A stretch of 64,000 nucleotides of DNA from Ustilaginoidea virens (taxonomy: Eukaryota > Ascomycota > Sordariomycetes > Hypocreales > Clavicipitaceae). The notes below the pieces were generated by a model, which was not told the DNA's origin, made no database searches, and saw nothing but the letters and a program-made list of their open reading frames with translations. The stretch spans positions 4,588,001 through 4,652,000 of the forward strand of contig NC_057316.1 of assembly GCF_000687475.1 (NCBI RefSeq), given 5' to 3'. Both the position numbers and the translations under genes were made by a program. This document shows positions 33,919-45,999 of the stretch, piece by piece; positions within the stretch are counted from its first letter, which is position 1, and the number at the start of each line of letters is the position of its first letter.

Positions 33919-36900
33919 CTGCATAAAGCTTTTAATAACTAATCGTGCCTTATATTTAACCGGGTTATTATTTGTATTTTTCTTTACACGAAAAATAGGC
34001 CGGTTGCGCAATATCTTCCTACTAGTAGGAATACTAGCCTTTAGTATAAATTAGAAGATATTTAAGTCGATTAATTACTCGAATTCCGAAAATAAGGCCT
34101 TAACCTAGCTATCCTTATGTGGGTTATATAAGACTTCCTTCTAGCTATTAGGCATACCTTTTAGGGCCCGTTTTGCAGCCTTAATCTTAGCTGTATAGCA
34201 TATATTGTACATTTGCTAGTAGAAAGTATAGGAAGGGGGGAAATCTTATATGGGAGCCTCTGGGGGGCTGCCTAGGTATCCGAAAATTCTATTATTTTTC
34301 GGCTAAGTAGGTAGGAACCTGAAAATGCTGTTGTTTTCCGGCTGAGTAGGTAGGAAAGCACCCTATTAGTCAGTCTATAGGTCAGACTATTAGTCAGACT
34401 GTTGGTCGTTAGTCTGTAGGTCTAAAAGTAACCTATAGTATCTATAACCTAGGATACCTTATACATCTCGTATCCGTGGCTGCATTCTTCCTCGAATTCT
34501 ACCTCTAGTAGCCTTAACCTAGTATGGCTAAATAGGCACCTTTTCTAATACTCGAAACATTTTCTCCCACGGTCTCTCATTTAAGGCGATATCTAGACTT
34601 TCAAATTTCAGATATTTTAGTATAGGCAGCGTTTTACTATGGCGAAATGCTGTATTTACTAGGAAGCCGGGCGAAAAGGCAGAATCTATTATGTCGGAAA
34701 GTCGCAGAAAATCAATGTGTATAGGGCTTTGAGATTCGGACTATTGAAAATTTGCTATATAGGGCGAGTCAGAATTTTCATATATGCGGGGTATGCCCAT
34801 TTTTGTGATGGATTCGGAAAATCTTAGTGGTTGAGATTCCTAGTGACGAGAGCTTTCTGTATTTCTCAGCATTTGCAGCCTTTTTATATGGGAAAAGGCT
34901 GTATTTTCTTTAGCCGGTAAAAAAAGACCGTCTTGCCTAAGCTAAAAAGCTAAGTTAGGCTGAAGCGATTTAGAATTAAAAGACGGCGAATTACTAGGAA
35001 ATATTGTAGAGTGCTATAGCAGGCTAATTAGTAGGCCTACTGGTTGTGGTGGATCTATATGCTATATTAGGCCCATTTATAGTGGGCCCGTAGGCTGTAT
35101 TGGATCTATAGCCTGTGGTAGGCCTATACCTTCGATTAGGCCTATACTATCAGTCTTAGACGAAATAGGCATATTTAGGCAAAGCGACTTCCAGATAGGT
35201 TCTTCTAAGGTAATTTAGTCGGCATTTACCCCCTTTAAAATAGAAGACGATAGGAAGTCGAATTTACCCTTTAAGCTACTTAAAATAGGGCCTATTCCTT
35301 CATTTTAGTAGGTAAAGGTAATAAAAGAGGTCTTAGTAACGACCCAGCGATATAGAATATAGACGAGGTAGGTGCTATTACCTAGCGTAGCTAGTAACCT
35401 ACCTGACTCGGTCCGGGGGGCCAGCTTATAGCTAATAACCCGTTTCTCTAGAGGGATTAGCACCTCTATAGCTGCACTAATAGCCCTAAAGCTAATAAGG
35501 TCGGGTAGGTAGTAGTGCATAATTTCCGGAAAGTCTTTCTTTAATTCCTCAAAAGGTAACGAGGAACGGTTTATAACTGCTATTACATTTACTAAAGTAG
35601 TAATACTAAGAATTACTATAGACCAAAGGTAAGAAGGTAACCGAGACTAAAGCATAATAGCTCTAAGTCGGTTAACGATAACCTATATAGAGTATTCTGC
35701 TAACCTATTTTGCTTATGAATATAAGGGGAAAAGGTTAAAAAATCTATGCCCTTAAGAGCTAGCCAAGCTATAATAATATTATTGATTTCCTTACTACTA
35801 TTATAGTGGAATTTAATAGCTGATTTGCTGTAGTAATTCCTAAGACCTTAGAAGAACCCCTATAATACTAGGAATACCGTAGGTCCTTCCTTATTAGGTA
35901 GTAAGTGCACCCAATAGAAGTATAATTTCCGGTCTACTAAGATAAGACAAATAGGGCGTTTATTGTATAGTAGAGGGTTGATTTAGAAGATATCGCCCTT
36001 TATAATATCCAAATAATGCATAGGGTTTAGTATAGCCCTTAATGTAAAACGCCGAACTGACTTTGCCCTTTTACAGGCGATATAGTTGAAATCAGAATCC
36101 TTTACCTTATTAAGATCAGGTAACCCTATAGTTGATGCATAGGTTTTCTTTAAAAGTTAGATTCTAATATGCCTAAGCCGGATATGCTAAAGTCCGGCTA
36201 GTAATAGTAGCTTTTAATACTCGATATCAGCTGCTAATACTAGGGCTGGGTTGAGGGCGACCAGGGCCCTCTATAGTGGTTGGGCTGTATTAGGAATAGT
36301 AGCCTCTTTTAGTACCACCGAAAAACTAGGACTAGCTAGTGGGGTAGCTTGCGAATTAGCTAGTAGATGGTCCGAGTCAGCTAATAGGGTAGGTAAATCC
36401 TCTAGTAGGGGATATTCCTTATATTCTTCTAGGTTAGCTAGGGCAGGTATTTCGACCGAGATATTATATAAAGCCGAGTGATTTTGGCTGGTATAATATA
36501 AAAACGGCGAATCTACCCCTTTTTATTATAAAAAGAAGCCATACTTCTTAAAATTAAGAAGCCTAATGCACTTATTATTACTGTTAATTAGGCTTTAGCC
36601 CTGAATACTACCACGATTTAGATAGTATTTAACGCCGCTAAAGATATTAATGTCAAAAGCTAGTATGAAGAGGGCGTTAGTTAGCTCTAAGGTGCCCCAC
36701 TAAGGTAGGTTAGTGGCCTATAGCACGGTAAAACACGCTATGCCCCACCCACTAGGCTTGATTGGGCCACCACCTATACTAATAACTAGTCTATTTCCGG
36801 TATAGTATTAGAAGTAGGTAAAATGCTTTTTATTATTGATGATATGCACTATAAAACTAGTATCGTAAAGCAAAGAATCTATTAGCGTTTTCCCACCGGA

Positions 36901-37010
36901 TTATACACTATAGCTAGTAGCTAGAAATTGTATATATTCGCGGTCCTAAAAGGAAGAATAGGCTGTCTTACTAGGTATAAGTCTTAGAGTATTATAATTC
37001 CCTAGTATAA
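33919..37010 (-). pseudogene. B1 RT N-terminus, linker, integrase and protease
   Basis: Collinear with B2 28575-31640. It contains the RT start (about 33920-34230), a shortened linker, the integrase C-terminus open at 35305-35520 (SYKLAPRTESGRLLATLGN), the integrase core around 35700-35900 with the same Asn replacements, and protease near 36840-36880. The frame is interrupted by many TAG stops. The linker repeat block at 35030-35150 is shorter than in B2, missing some units. Confidence 0.85.
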
Positions 37011-38200
37011 AGGAATTAATAGTCTTTTCCTTTTCGTCGGTCTTTTATAGGGTATCTTCTTTATTAGCTAAATCTTTCTTTTCTTTCTTCTTTTTATTTT
37101 CCAGCTTGCCTTATATGGCTAAAGAAGACCCTTATTAGGTAGAAGACCCCTATTTCTTTTTATTAGCATTAGTAGTAGTATTTTTACCACCCTTACTAGT
37201 ATTATTACTAGCTGGCTTGCTATTATTGTTAGTAGCGGCACCTTTAACCTTTACGAGGTAGGTAGTAGCCCTTACTACTAATGATCCTTTAATACGTTAT
37301 TTTCCCAGTAAATCAACTATATAAAATTGCAGGTTAATATTTAATATATTTCCCTAAGTATAGGCGATTCTCATTATTATGCGGTGCCGTTCTGCCTACT
37401 GAAAAAAGACCCCTTCTACAGCATATAAATACTGGCTGATTTGGTCGAAAGGTTATATATAAGAGCCTAAAATTTATAGCCTGGATAGGTAGCTATTAAA
37501 GGAGGCGTTAAAAGATTCTAAGGTACCCTTATAGCCTGTAAAATTTAGTTGATAGAAGGCAGGGTATAGGTGGGTCTACTATACGTCTAATAAGTGAGAA
37601 TACTATTTAGTGAGTAACGTAAAGGCTGACTTTTGCTTATTCTGAATCGTTAAAACTACTAGTAATAGAAGGATTTTCGATAAATTTAGCGATATTAAGT
37701 ACCCTAAGTTGAATCATAAGGGCCTATTTCTATTAGTCGAAGTTAAATGCCCCCCTTAGCTTTTAGGATTCCTAGAATCCATTAGCTGTTTTAGCTAGTT
37801 CCTTGATAGCTATAGCGCTAATTTAGCTGCTAATACTAGATAGAACCGGCAGGGGTTACTAGGCTTTAGGTAGTGATAGTAGGTTATTTCCTTTATCCAT
37901 AGGGGTTTAGAAGGTATCTACATCTATTATATCCTAGGATAGTGGGCTAGTAGTAGGCTTAATTAGTCTGTCTACTAAAGTGCTTACCTTATTAGCTAAA
38001 AAATCGATTTTAGAATTAATTCGATTAAATTTATAGTTAAATTCTTTTCTTATTTCCTATTGGTTTTCCCTAAGCTGGGCAATTTCCTGGTTATTATTAG
38101 ATTCTTCTACTTCTGCCGTATTAGGGACTTAGTAGCCTGGGTTATTATAGCCTGGGTTATTATGGCCTGGGTTATTAGTAGGAACGTTCTGACTGGCTAT
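37010..38200 (-). pseudogene. B1 gag remnant with deletion and lost start
   Basis: Collinear with B2 gag, but about 75 bp is missing at about 37628 (B2 32278-32352 region). The ATG is changed to ATA (plus-strand TAT at 38198-38200). The basic tail is at 37080-37230. It has one extra 15-bp unit GGTTATTATAGCCTG near 38140-38170 relative to B2, encoding another Asn-Pro-Gly-His repeat. Confidence 0.8.
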
Positions 38201-38483
38201 TATAGGAAGAGAAAAGGTGCCGGAATGTCTTAAAAATGCAAAGAAAATTAAGACTGAAAATCTAGATAAAAAATCTAGAAGAAAGCTGCATTAAGGAATA
38301 ACCTTAGAAAATCCTATTGTAAGGATGTATTGCAGCTTAGTGCAGTAGCTAGGTTCCTAAATCTGGGATGATCAGTCCCTTATTAGTTAGATTTCTGGAA
38401 GGTTAGCTGCCAAATACGTTAAAATCCTAAATTAGCGTAAAAAAGTCTTAAGCTGGAAGCCTTAAGACACCGGGCTTATAACC
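38201..38483 (-). other. B1 leader
   Basis: Homologous to the B2 leader. The LTR-proximal end reads GGTTATAAGCCCGG on the minus strand. Confidence 0.6.
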
Positions 38484-39219
38484 TGTTGCAAAATGGTGAT
38501 TTAGAATACTATTGGAAATATACTAGATACCGATAGTGGCATATAAGGCGTTGCAGAATAAAACAAAGAGCTGGTTAAAGATTTAAAGCGTATAAGAGGT
38601 TGACTAGAGTAAAGATATTAGGGAAATCTGATTCTAATTGTTGGTGACTATTCTAGCTAGAAAGAGGGAATTTTAGGCATATTTCTACCATCTTGAAAAA
38701 GTGGTTGAAAATAATGAAAAACTGTAAAAATAGCGAAAAACCCGACGAAAAGTCGGTCTGCCTAACCGTGCCTAGTCTGTGCCTAATATCCTACCTAGTG
38801 CCTACCCAATGCCTACCCAACCAAGCCCAGTGGCTTGTAGCGGTGTGCCGGATGCCCTATAATAGCCTGCCGTACGGGCCGGAAGCCCTATACCGGTCTG
38901 CCGTACGGGCGCGGTGTAGCGGGTGACTGTATGTAGAAGGCCGAAAGTGCGGTATAAGCAAGATTTGCCCATTTGGTAATCCCGTAGAAATGCGCCGCCT
39001 GTTGTGGGCCCTGTGGCCCACTGTGACCGGCCGCTATGGCCGGATGTGGGTCGCTGTACCGGTGCCGTGACCGGCGCTGTGGCCCACTGTAACCGGCGTT
39101 GTGGGGCGCTGTGCCCCACTATAGCGCCTGGTATAGCCACCGTGATATCTCAACGTAGAGACGTCGTATGGTGGCGAGACCAATACCAAAATACAGCTAA
39201 AAAGGCGCTGATTTCAACA
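38484..39219 (-). repeat. 5' LTR of copia B1
   Basis: 736 bp. Compared with the other three B LTRs it has a ~10-bp insertion near 38950-38960 (GTATAAGCAAGA) and a changed GTACGGGCGCGG stretch near 38902. Ends TGTTG...CAACA, followed by ATTAT. Confidence 0.92.
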
Positions 39220-39224
39220 ATTAT

Positions 39225-39460
39225 AACTGACTAACTAAGAGGAAAGAAAGGAAGCAAAAGAGTAATTACACGATATAGCTTTTTTATGCATACTATAGTC
39301 ACATATATTAGCGCAGTCGGGCCGGGCTGCCTATATGCCCTACTAGGCTTAGGGGTAAAAGGGCAAATGGGCTAAAGTGGCTATATCGTGCGCATCGGGT
39401 GTGCGCGGCATATCCATCGCAATATGCCCAATTGGGCACTTTGCGATAGTGATTCTAATA
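39225..39460 (-). repeat. 3' LTR of A3, right part
   Basis: It continues the LTR from 10695 without loss (102 + 236 = 338 bp, the same length as its 5' LTR). Ends GATTCTAATA. Confidence 0.88.
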
Positions 39461-41840
39461 CTAGCAGCTTCTCTTTTTATAGAAATAAATATCGGAATTG
39501 CTAGGATATAAGACGTATATATAGAAAAGAAAGTGCGGCGCGGTTTCGGCAGGTTATGCCGGCAATAACGTTATTGCGATGCGCGGCCGGCATTATACCG
39601 TACAGCTGGTATATTGAATATCGCAGCCAAAATAAAGGGGCAAAAAGGGGCGGCAATAAATATAGTAAAATAATATAATATTAAATATAGGAAAGTCCAC
39701 ACACTTGCTATATATGATATCACTAATATCTCCTAAATATAGTCAGATATTAACCGGCCTCTTTACCCACTCTTCTATATATATAATAGCCCTATTTTAG
39801 TCAATAAAGGCCTTAAGGGCTTTATTTAGCGTTCCCTTAATTATTATATTAGCGAGGTTATCGTTCCTATTCATCTAGCGAATCTTATAGATTTCCTAGC
39901 GCTCGTATAACTATTATAAGGCTATAATATCTATTATAAGCCTCTTCTCTTTCGTAGTGCCTAGCTTAATAAGGCATTTATATAACAAAAAAGAATCTAT
40001 ATATATAACGGTAGGGATCCTTAGCAATCTTAGCCTGCTAGTAATTATATTAAGGGTCGTACTTATCGTGTATGCAATATCGACCCCTTATACTATACTA
40101 TATAGCTCTGAAGCGAGTGCGCTATATATTATATACTTACTCTTTGTAGAGCTATAAGTAATAATATTACCTATTAGGTTAAAGGCATTATCTGCTATAT
40201 CTTCCCTATTCCCTAGTATAATTATATAACCAATCTAAGAGCTTAAATCTTTATTGTTGACAAAGGATCCGTCAATAAATATAAAGATTTTAGCTATTTT
40301 AAGGGCTAAATTGATATACTGTAAGCTATAATCCTAATTATTGCGCTACTATGAAAGGCGCTTATTTAACCTCGCGATATCATTAGGGTTAGATTGCTAG
40401 TATTATACTATAATAGATAGGTCAAAAGATGCCTCTAGTTAGCAGACTATAGCTATATAAGCGCTACGAGTGCGTTATTTAATATAATTACGCTAGGCTA
40501 TAGGCGTATTCTTATCGATAGTTGTAATCTTTTTATTTTAACCTTTTTAGTATAATATTATTCTATTAGTATCGGCCGTTAGTATATATCTATTAAATAT
40601 TAGGGGTATAGTTAGTAATAGCCTTGTTTTAGGCTTAGCGTTAAATCCTGCCTTAGTAAGCTCTAATTCCTCCTATTAGAAGAAGGTATTATTACTTAGG
40701 CCGAGGGTATTATTAGTCTATATACCTATAATACTAAAGCATATGGTATCGCTAGTACGGTTAGTATCGCTAATACAATTAGTACTAGCAGATATTAGCA
40801 AATAGGGGTTATAGGTTGAAGTAGTTATGCCCAGCTTCTCGCGATAGTACTAAAAGTATATCGCCTACTAATAGGTGCCTGCCTTAGCTATTCTATATAG
40901 TGGCTTTACTACTTCTATAATAGTATTATTAGGGTATTAGTGAGTAATTTGCTTAGGTAGCTTAGTAATAATCGATCTATTAAGGGTAGTAGATAACTAT
41001 ATATAAGCCTATGTAATATTACGTATCTAGAGGAATAAACTGTGGGACTATTATAGTGATGGGGCTAATAATATTAGTAACCGATGACTAGCCTATTGGA
41101 TTATAAGGGACTAAGTCAATATTAATTGATTTTTATTATCACTATAACCTTATATAATAAGCCGTGATTTCTTATATGGCGTATCCATGCCTTTACTCTT
41201 AACTTTTTGTACTATACATAAATTAAATAGGCGTTAAGCTCTATATTTATTAATATTAAAGGTAATAAATCGGAATATATTGCGGGCCTATAATGCTTCT
41301 ACCTCTATAAGGTTAGACTATTCAAAAGGGGCTCTAAGGATTATAATCTTCCCTTCCTAATATAATTAATTAGTAAGCTATAGGTTGGCTTATTCTTTTG
41401 CGGTTAGAAAAGAAATATTAATAATAATATTAGAAGCTATAGTATTAACGAGAGCTTCTTTTTAATCCTTATTAATTATAATATTAAATATTATATATAC
41501 TAGCGAAGGTGATAGTAATCTGGCTTGATTAGGCCTAGTAGCTGGCGATGGATATATTGCGGCTATAGGTGTTGATGATGTCTCGACTATAGGTATTATC
41601 GCGGCTAGAGGTATAGCTGCAGCCGGTATCCTGACTTTTAGCCTGCTGGGATAAGCCGGCCCTTTAGTATAAACGATATCTTTAGGATCGTCTATATCGG
41701 GGTTATAATTATACAGCTTAATAACTATTGACTGGAATTTAACTGGGCTATATGGCATCTATATGATGCAGGTCTTACTATCGAGGCTGATTAGCTAGTA
41801 TAGCCCGTATTATCCACCCTATTCTCTCTATATCTATATA
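39461..41840 (-). pseudogene. A3 3' UTR, RNase H, RT and integrase C-terminus
   Basis: Collinear with A1 9756 back to about 7390. RNase H is at about 39760-40260, with the shadow plus frame at 39957-40157. RT is at about 40260-41450; its catalytic box reads TNNT near 40705 (both Asp changed). The integrase C-terminus is open at 41462-41758 (MPYSPVKFQSIVIKLYNYN). It is cut by A2 after ATATA (41836-41840). Confidence 0.85.
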
Positions 41841-42185
41841 TGTTGATATAAACTCGGGGTACCCAGTTATACGTAGGGTCGCGCGCGTGGTATCAAGTAC
41901 CGTGAGGTCACCGGTCAAAGGTATGATTACTTCTTTAATTATAATTATGACTATCTAAAAGGAAAGAAAGGAAGCAAAAGAGGGTAATTACACGATATGG
42001 CCTTTTTGTGCGTATGCTGTTATCACGTGCATCGGCGCAGTCGGGCCGGGCTGCCCGCGTGCCCTACCGGGCTCAGGGGTAAAGGGGCAAAAGGGGCTAA
42101 AGTAGCCACATCGTGCGCATCGGGTGTGCGCGGCATATCCGTCGCAATGTGCCTAATTGGGCACCTTGCGATAGCGATTCCGATA
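41841..42185 (-). repeat. 3' LTR of copia A2
   Basis: 345 bp, from TGTTGATATAAACTCGGGG to GATTCCGATA. It contains the palindrome core (CCTAATTGGGCACC). Adjacent internal hairpin and PPT follow at 42186-42231. Confidence 0.92.
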
Positions 42186-42499
42186 CTAGCAGCTTCTCTT
42201 TTTATAGAAGCAAACATTAGAATCGCTAGGATGTAAGGCGCACATATAGAAAAGAAAGTGCGGCGCGGTTTCGGCAGGTTGTGCCGCCGATAACGCTATT
42301 GTGCTGCGCGGCCGGCTTGTATAGGATCATACCGTATAGCCGGTATATTGAATATCGCAGCCGAAATAAAGGGGTAAAAAGGGGCAGTAGTAAACGCAGT
42401 AAAAGCAACAAATGCACACAACATTGAATATAGAAAAATCCATATACTTGCCACCTATAATATTACTAATACCTTCTAAACGTAGTTAGATATTGACCG

Positions 42500-44195
42500 G
42501 CCTCTTTACCCACCCTTCTATACGTATAATAGCCTTATTTTAGTCGACGAAGGTCTTAAGGGCTTTATTAGGCATTCCCTTAGTTATTATATCGGCGAGG
42601 TTATTATTCCTATTAATTTAGCGAATCTTATAGATTTCCTAGCGCTCGTATGACTGTCGCAGGGCTATGATATCTATTATGAGCCTCTTTTCCTTAGTAG
42701 TACCTAGCTTAATAAGGCATTCGTATAATGAAAACGAATCCGTATATATAACCGTAGGGATCTTTAGCAATCCCAGCCTGCTAGTAATTATGTTGAGGGT
42801 CGTGCCTATTGTATATGCGATATCGACCCCTTGCACTATACTATATAGCTCTAAAGCGAGTGCGCTATGTATTATATGTTTACTTTTTGTAGAGCTGTAA
42901 GTAACGATATTACCGGTTAGTAGGAAGGCGTTATTTATAGGGTTATCCTCTTCTTTATTCCCTAGTATAATAATATATCTAATCTAGGAGCTTAAATCTT
43001 TATTGTTAGCAAAGGATCCGTTAATAAATACAAAGAGTTTGGCTATAGTAAGGGCCAGATTGATATACCGTAAGCCACGATCCTAGTTATTATACTGCTA
43101 TTGAAGGCGCTTATTCAACCTTGCGATATCGTTAGGGTTAGGTTGCTGGTGTTATGCCGCGATAGATAGGTTAAAAGACGCCTCGGGCTGGCAGACTATA
43201 GCTATATAAGCGCCGCGAGCGCATTGTTCGATATAATTACGCTATGCTATAGGCGCATTCTTATTGATGGTTGCGATCTTCTTGCTTTAACCTTTCTGGT
43301 ATAATATTATTATGCCGTCGGAAGTAGCCGTTAGTATGCATCCATTAAATATTAGGGGTATAGTTGGTAATAGCTTTGTCTTGGGCTTAGTGTTGAAGCC
43401 TGCCTTAGTAAGCTCTAATTCTTCCCGTTGGAAGAAGGTATTGTTACTTAGGCCGAGGGTATCGTTAGTCTGTATACCTATGATACTGAAGTATATAGTA
43501 TCGCCAGTATAGTTAGGAACGTTAGTGGATATTAGTAAATAGGGGTTATAAGTCGATGTAGTTATGCCTAACTTCTCGCAATAGTGCCGGAAATATATCG
43601 CCTACTAGTGGGTGCCTGCCTTAGCTATTCCGTATAGTGGCTTCACTACTTCTATGATCGTATTATCAGGGTATTAGTAAGCTATTTGCTTAGGTAATTT
43701 AGCGATGATCGATCTATTAAGGGTGGTAGATAACTGTATGTAAGCCTGTGTAATATTATGTATCTAGAGGAATAAGCCGTAAGAGCGTTATAGTGATGGG
43801 GCTAATGATATAAGTAACTGTTGACTAGCCCGTTGGATTGTGGGGGACTAAGTTAATATCAATTGCTTTTCATTATCATTATAACCTTGTATGACGAGTC
43901 GTGACTTCTTATATAGCGTATCTATGCCTTTGCCTTTAATCTCTCGTACTATATGTAAGTTAAAGAGACGTTAGGCTCTATATTTACTGATATTAAAGGT
44001 AATAAATCGGAATATATCGCGGGCCTATAATACTTCTACTTCTATACGGTTAGACTATTTGAAGGGGTTTCTTGGGGTTGTGATCTTCCTTTCTTAATAT
44101 AATTAACTAGCAAACTATAGGTCGGCTTGCTCTTTCGCGGTTAGGAAAGAGATATTAATAATGGTATTAGAAGCTATAGTATTAACGAGAGTTTC
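42500..44195 (-). pseudogene. A2 RT and RNase H
   Basis: RNase H open piece at 42639-42836: MQGVDIAYTIGTTLNIITS and then SFSLYECLIKLGTTKEKR. RT: blocks EELELTKAGFNTKPKTKL (about 43380-43430) and ARGAYIAIVCQPEASFNLS (about 43150-43210). The catalytic box reads IQTNDTLGLS near 43460, first Asp to Asn, the same change as in A1. The RNase H Asp block near 43018 reads LTDPLLTIK/FINGSFANNK on the minus strand, also Asn. The plus frames at 42667 and 43312 are shadows. Confidence 0.87.
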
Positions 44196-45430
44196 TTCTT
44201 AGTCCTTATTGATTATAACATCGGATACTACCTTTGCTAGTGATAGTGATAGCGGCCTGGCTTGATTAGAGCTAGTAGCTAGTGGCGGATATATTACGGC
44301 TGTAGGTATTATCGCGGCTAGAGGTGCGGCTGCAGCTGGTATCCTGACTTCTATCTGGCCGGGGCGGGCCGGTCCTTCGGCATAGATAATATCTTTAGCA
44401 TTATCGGCAGCGGGATCGCTATTAAGGTTGTAGTTATAAGGCTTAATAACTATTAACTGGAACTTGATGGGGCTATATGGCATTTGCACGATATAGGTCT
44501 TACCTTTAAGGCTGATTAGCTGGTATAGCCTGTGCTATCCACCTTTTTCTCTCCATACCTATATATTGGACTATAGGGGTAGTCGGTAGATAGGCTATAT
44601 ATTTGGGCCGTTCTGTTGGGTGAGGGTATTATGAATTTGCCGCTTAGCGAGGCATTTCCTAGCTTTATTAGTGGCCTTTCGTAATGTTAAAGCGCGTTAT
44701 AATACTAATAAGCTAGGAGGTAAATTATCTATAAGTCGGGGATACGCTCTAAAGACTAGTAATATAGGTATTAGGCCGTTAGGCCTAGCAGAATCGTTGA
44801 CGGCTTTAATAGCTAGCTGTAGTTTTTATTCCCTTATTAATAGGTCGCCTATTTCTTTATTAATAATAGTATAGGCTCTGCGTAATAGGGCGTAATATCT
44901 CTCGACTTTGCCGATACTATTATAGGCTTCTATAGGAATTTTATCTATATTGATAGATAGAAGCCGGGCATTATAACGGAATTCGGCAGAAGCGAAGTTA
45001 GGTCTAGTATTATAAACTATCTAATCCGGCGGGCTAAGATAGGTATTAATCTAGTATTCCTTAAGGGTATTCTAAATATCTCGGGCCTTCTATCTTTATG
45101 GATTAAGGAACCTAGCTGCCTAGAAGCTTATTGCAGCATCTATAATGTATAATACCGGCCGATTGTTAATATAAAGGATATCTACGATTATCTTATAGTT
45201 AAATTAGCGGTTATCCTTTAGTGTGAATTTAAATCGGCTGGGTGCTTTTGCATTTATTTGGTATTAATAATATATATAGGTAATACTTTCGATAATATTG
45301 CGATTAATATCATTATAATTAGTCCGCTAAAGTAATTTAGTAAGCCTATTAATGGAGGGGTGCCTGAATCGACGATAAAGCTAATAGATTTCTTATGATA
45401 AGAGGTGGAAGGCAGTAGTATCTGTGGCAT
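44195..45430 (-). pseudogene. A2 integrase remnant
   Basis: C-terminal part open for 96 codons (44199-44489): MPYSPIKFQLIVIKPYNYN and an Ala/Pro-rich tail. Upstream the core has the EAYNSIGKVERYYALLR-type block near 44900-44950 and IVYNTRPNFASAEF near 44995, second Asp to Asn. The zinc region is near 45250-45290. A plus frame at 44671 is a shadow. Confidence 0.85.
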
Positions 45431-45452
45431 TAAGAGTCTACTATAGATATCC

Positions 45453-45990
45453 CTATTTCCTAATAATTGGAACCTTAATATCCCCTTTAATAAGTAAGTT
45501 ATTAATATTATCTAGCTTTATGCCTATCCTATCTATATCCATAATAGAATAGAGAAAGGGGGTGCTATTATTAAGAACGTAGAAGGGGATATTACCGAAT
45601 ATCGTTGGGATATTTAATATACCAGAAGATATGGCAGAACCTGCTCTAAAATTAATAGTATACTGTATATCTGTTGACTCAATCGTTAAAGATTTTATTA
45701 ATCTTATTAGGGCTCTTACTTGACTTATGCCTACTGTGGATAGGCCGGAGGCGCTAGTATCTGGTAGGATTCCGCGGAATATGTGGTCACTATAGCGTTC
45801 TTCTTCTAGAAAGGCAGAATTATAGTCTAATGGTGGTGAGGGCATTCGGAAGGGATTAATCTATAGGAAGGTATATCGGTATGATTTATCCTACAGGGCT
45901 TATAATATTTCGATAGATAAAGAAGGTAATAGTTCTATTTGCGTAGGGGCTAGGAAGTACTGAGTGGCTGTAATTTGTGGTGTGATAGCA
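45453..45990 (-). pseudogene. A2 aspartic protease
   Basis: The best-kept protease of the window: open for 130 codons (45453-45845). Catalytic block ILPDTSASGLSTVG at about 45735-45775, Gly to Ser after the Asp-Thr pair, then IPTIFGNIPFYVLNNSTPFLYSIMDIDRIGIKLDN. The apparent ATG is within the Gag-Pol frame and is not a true start; the upstream frame (RRL*ALQDKSYRYTFL) continues with stops. Confidence 0.85.
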
Positions 45991-45999
45991 TTCTCTGCA

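Larger units (their letters stand above)
10696..39219 (-). mobile_element. Copia B1, opened by LINE a and copia B2
   Basis: A family B copia with LTRs at 10696-11421 and 38484-39219 and the target duplication ATTAT (10691-10695, 39220-39224). Its own internal pieces are 11422-12479, 25924-26358 and 33919-38483, together about 7.5 kb, matching the intact-length B2 (7,555 bp). LINE a entered in RT next to the YIDD codons. B2 entered a little further upstream in RT. Compared with B2, gag lacks about 75 bp near 37620. The Gag start codon position reads TAT on the plus strand (38198-38200) where B2 has CAT, so the ATG is lost. Confidence 0.88.
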
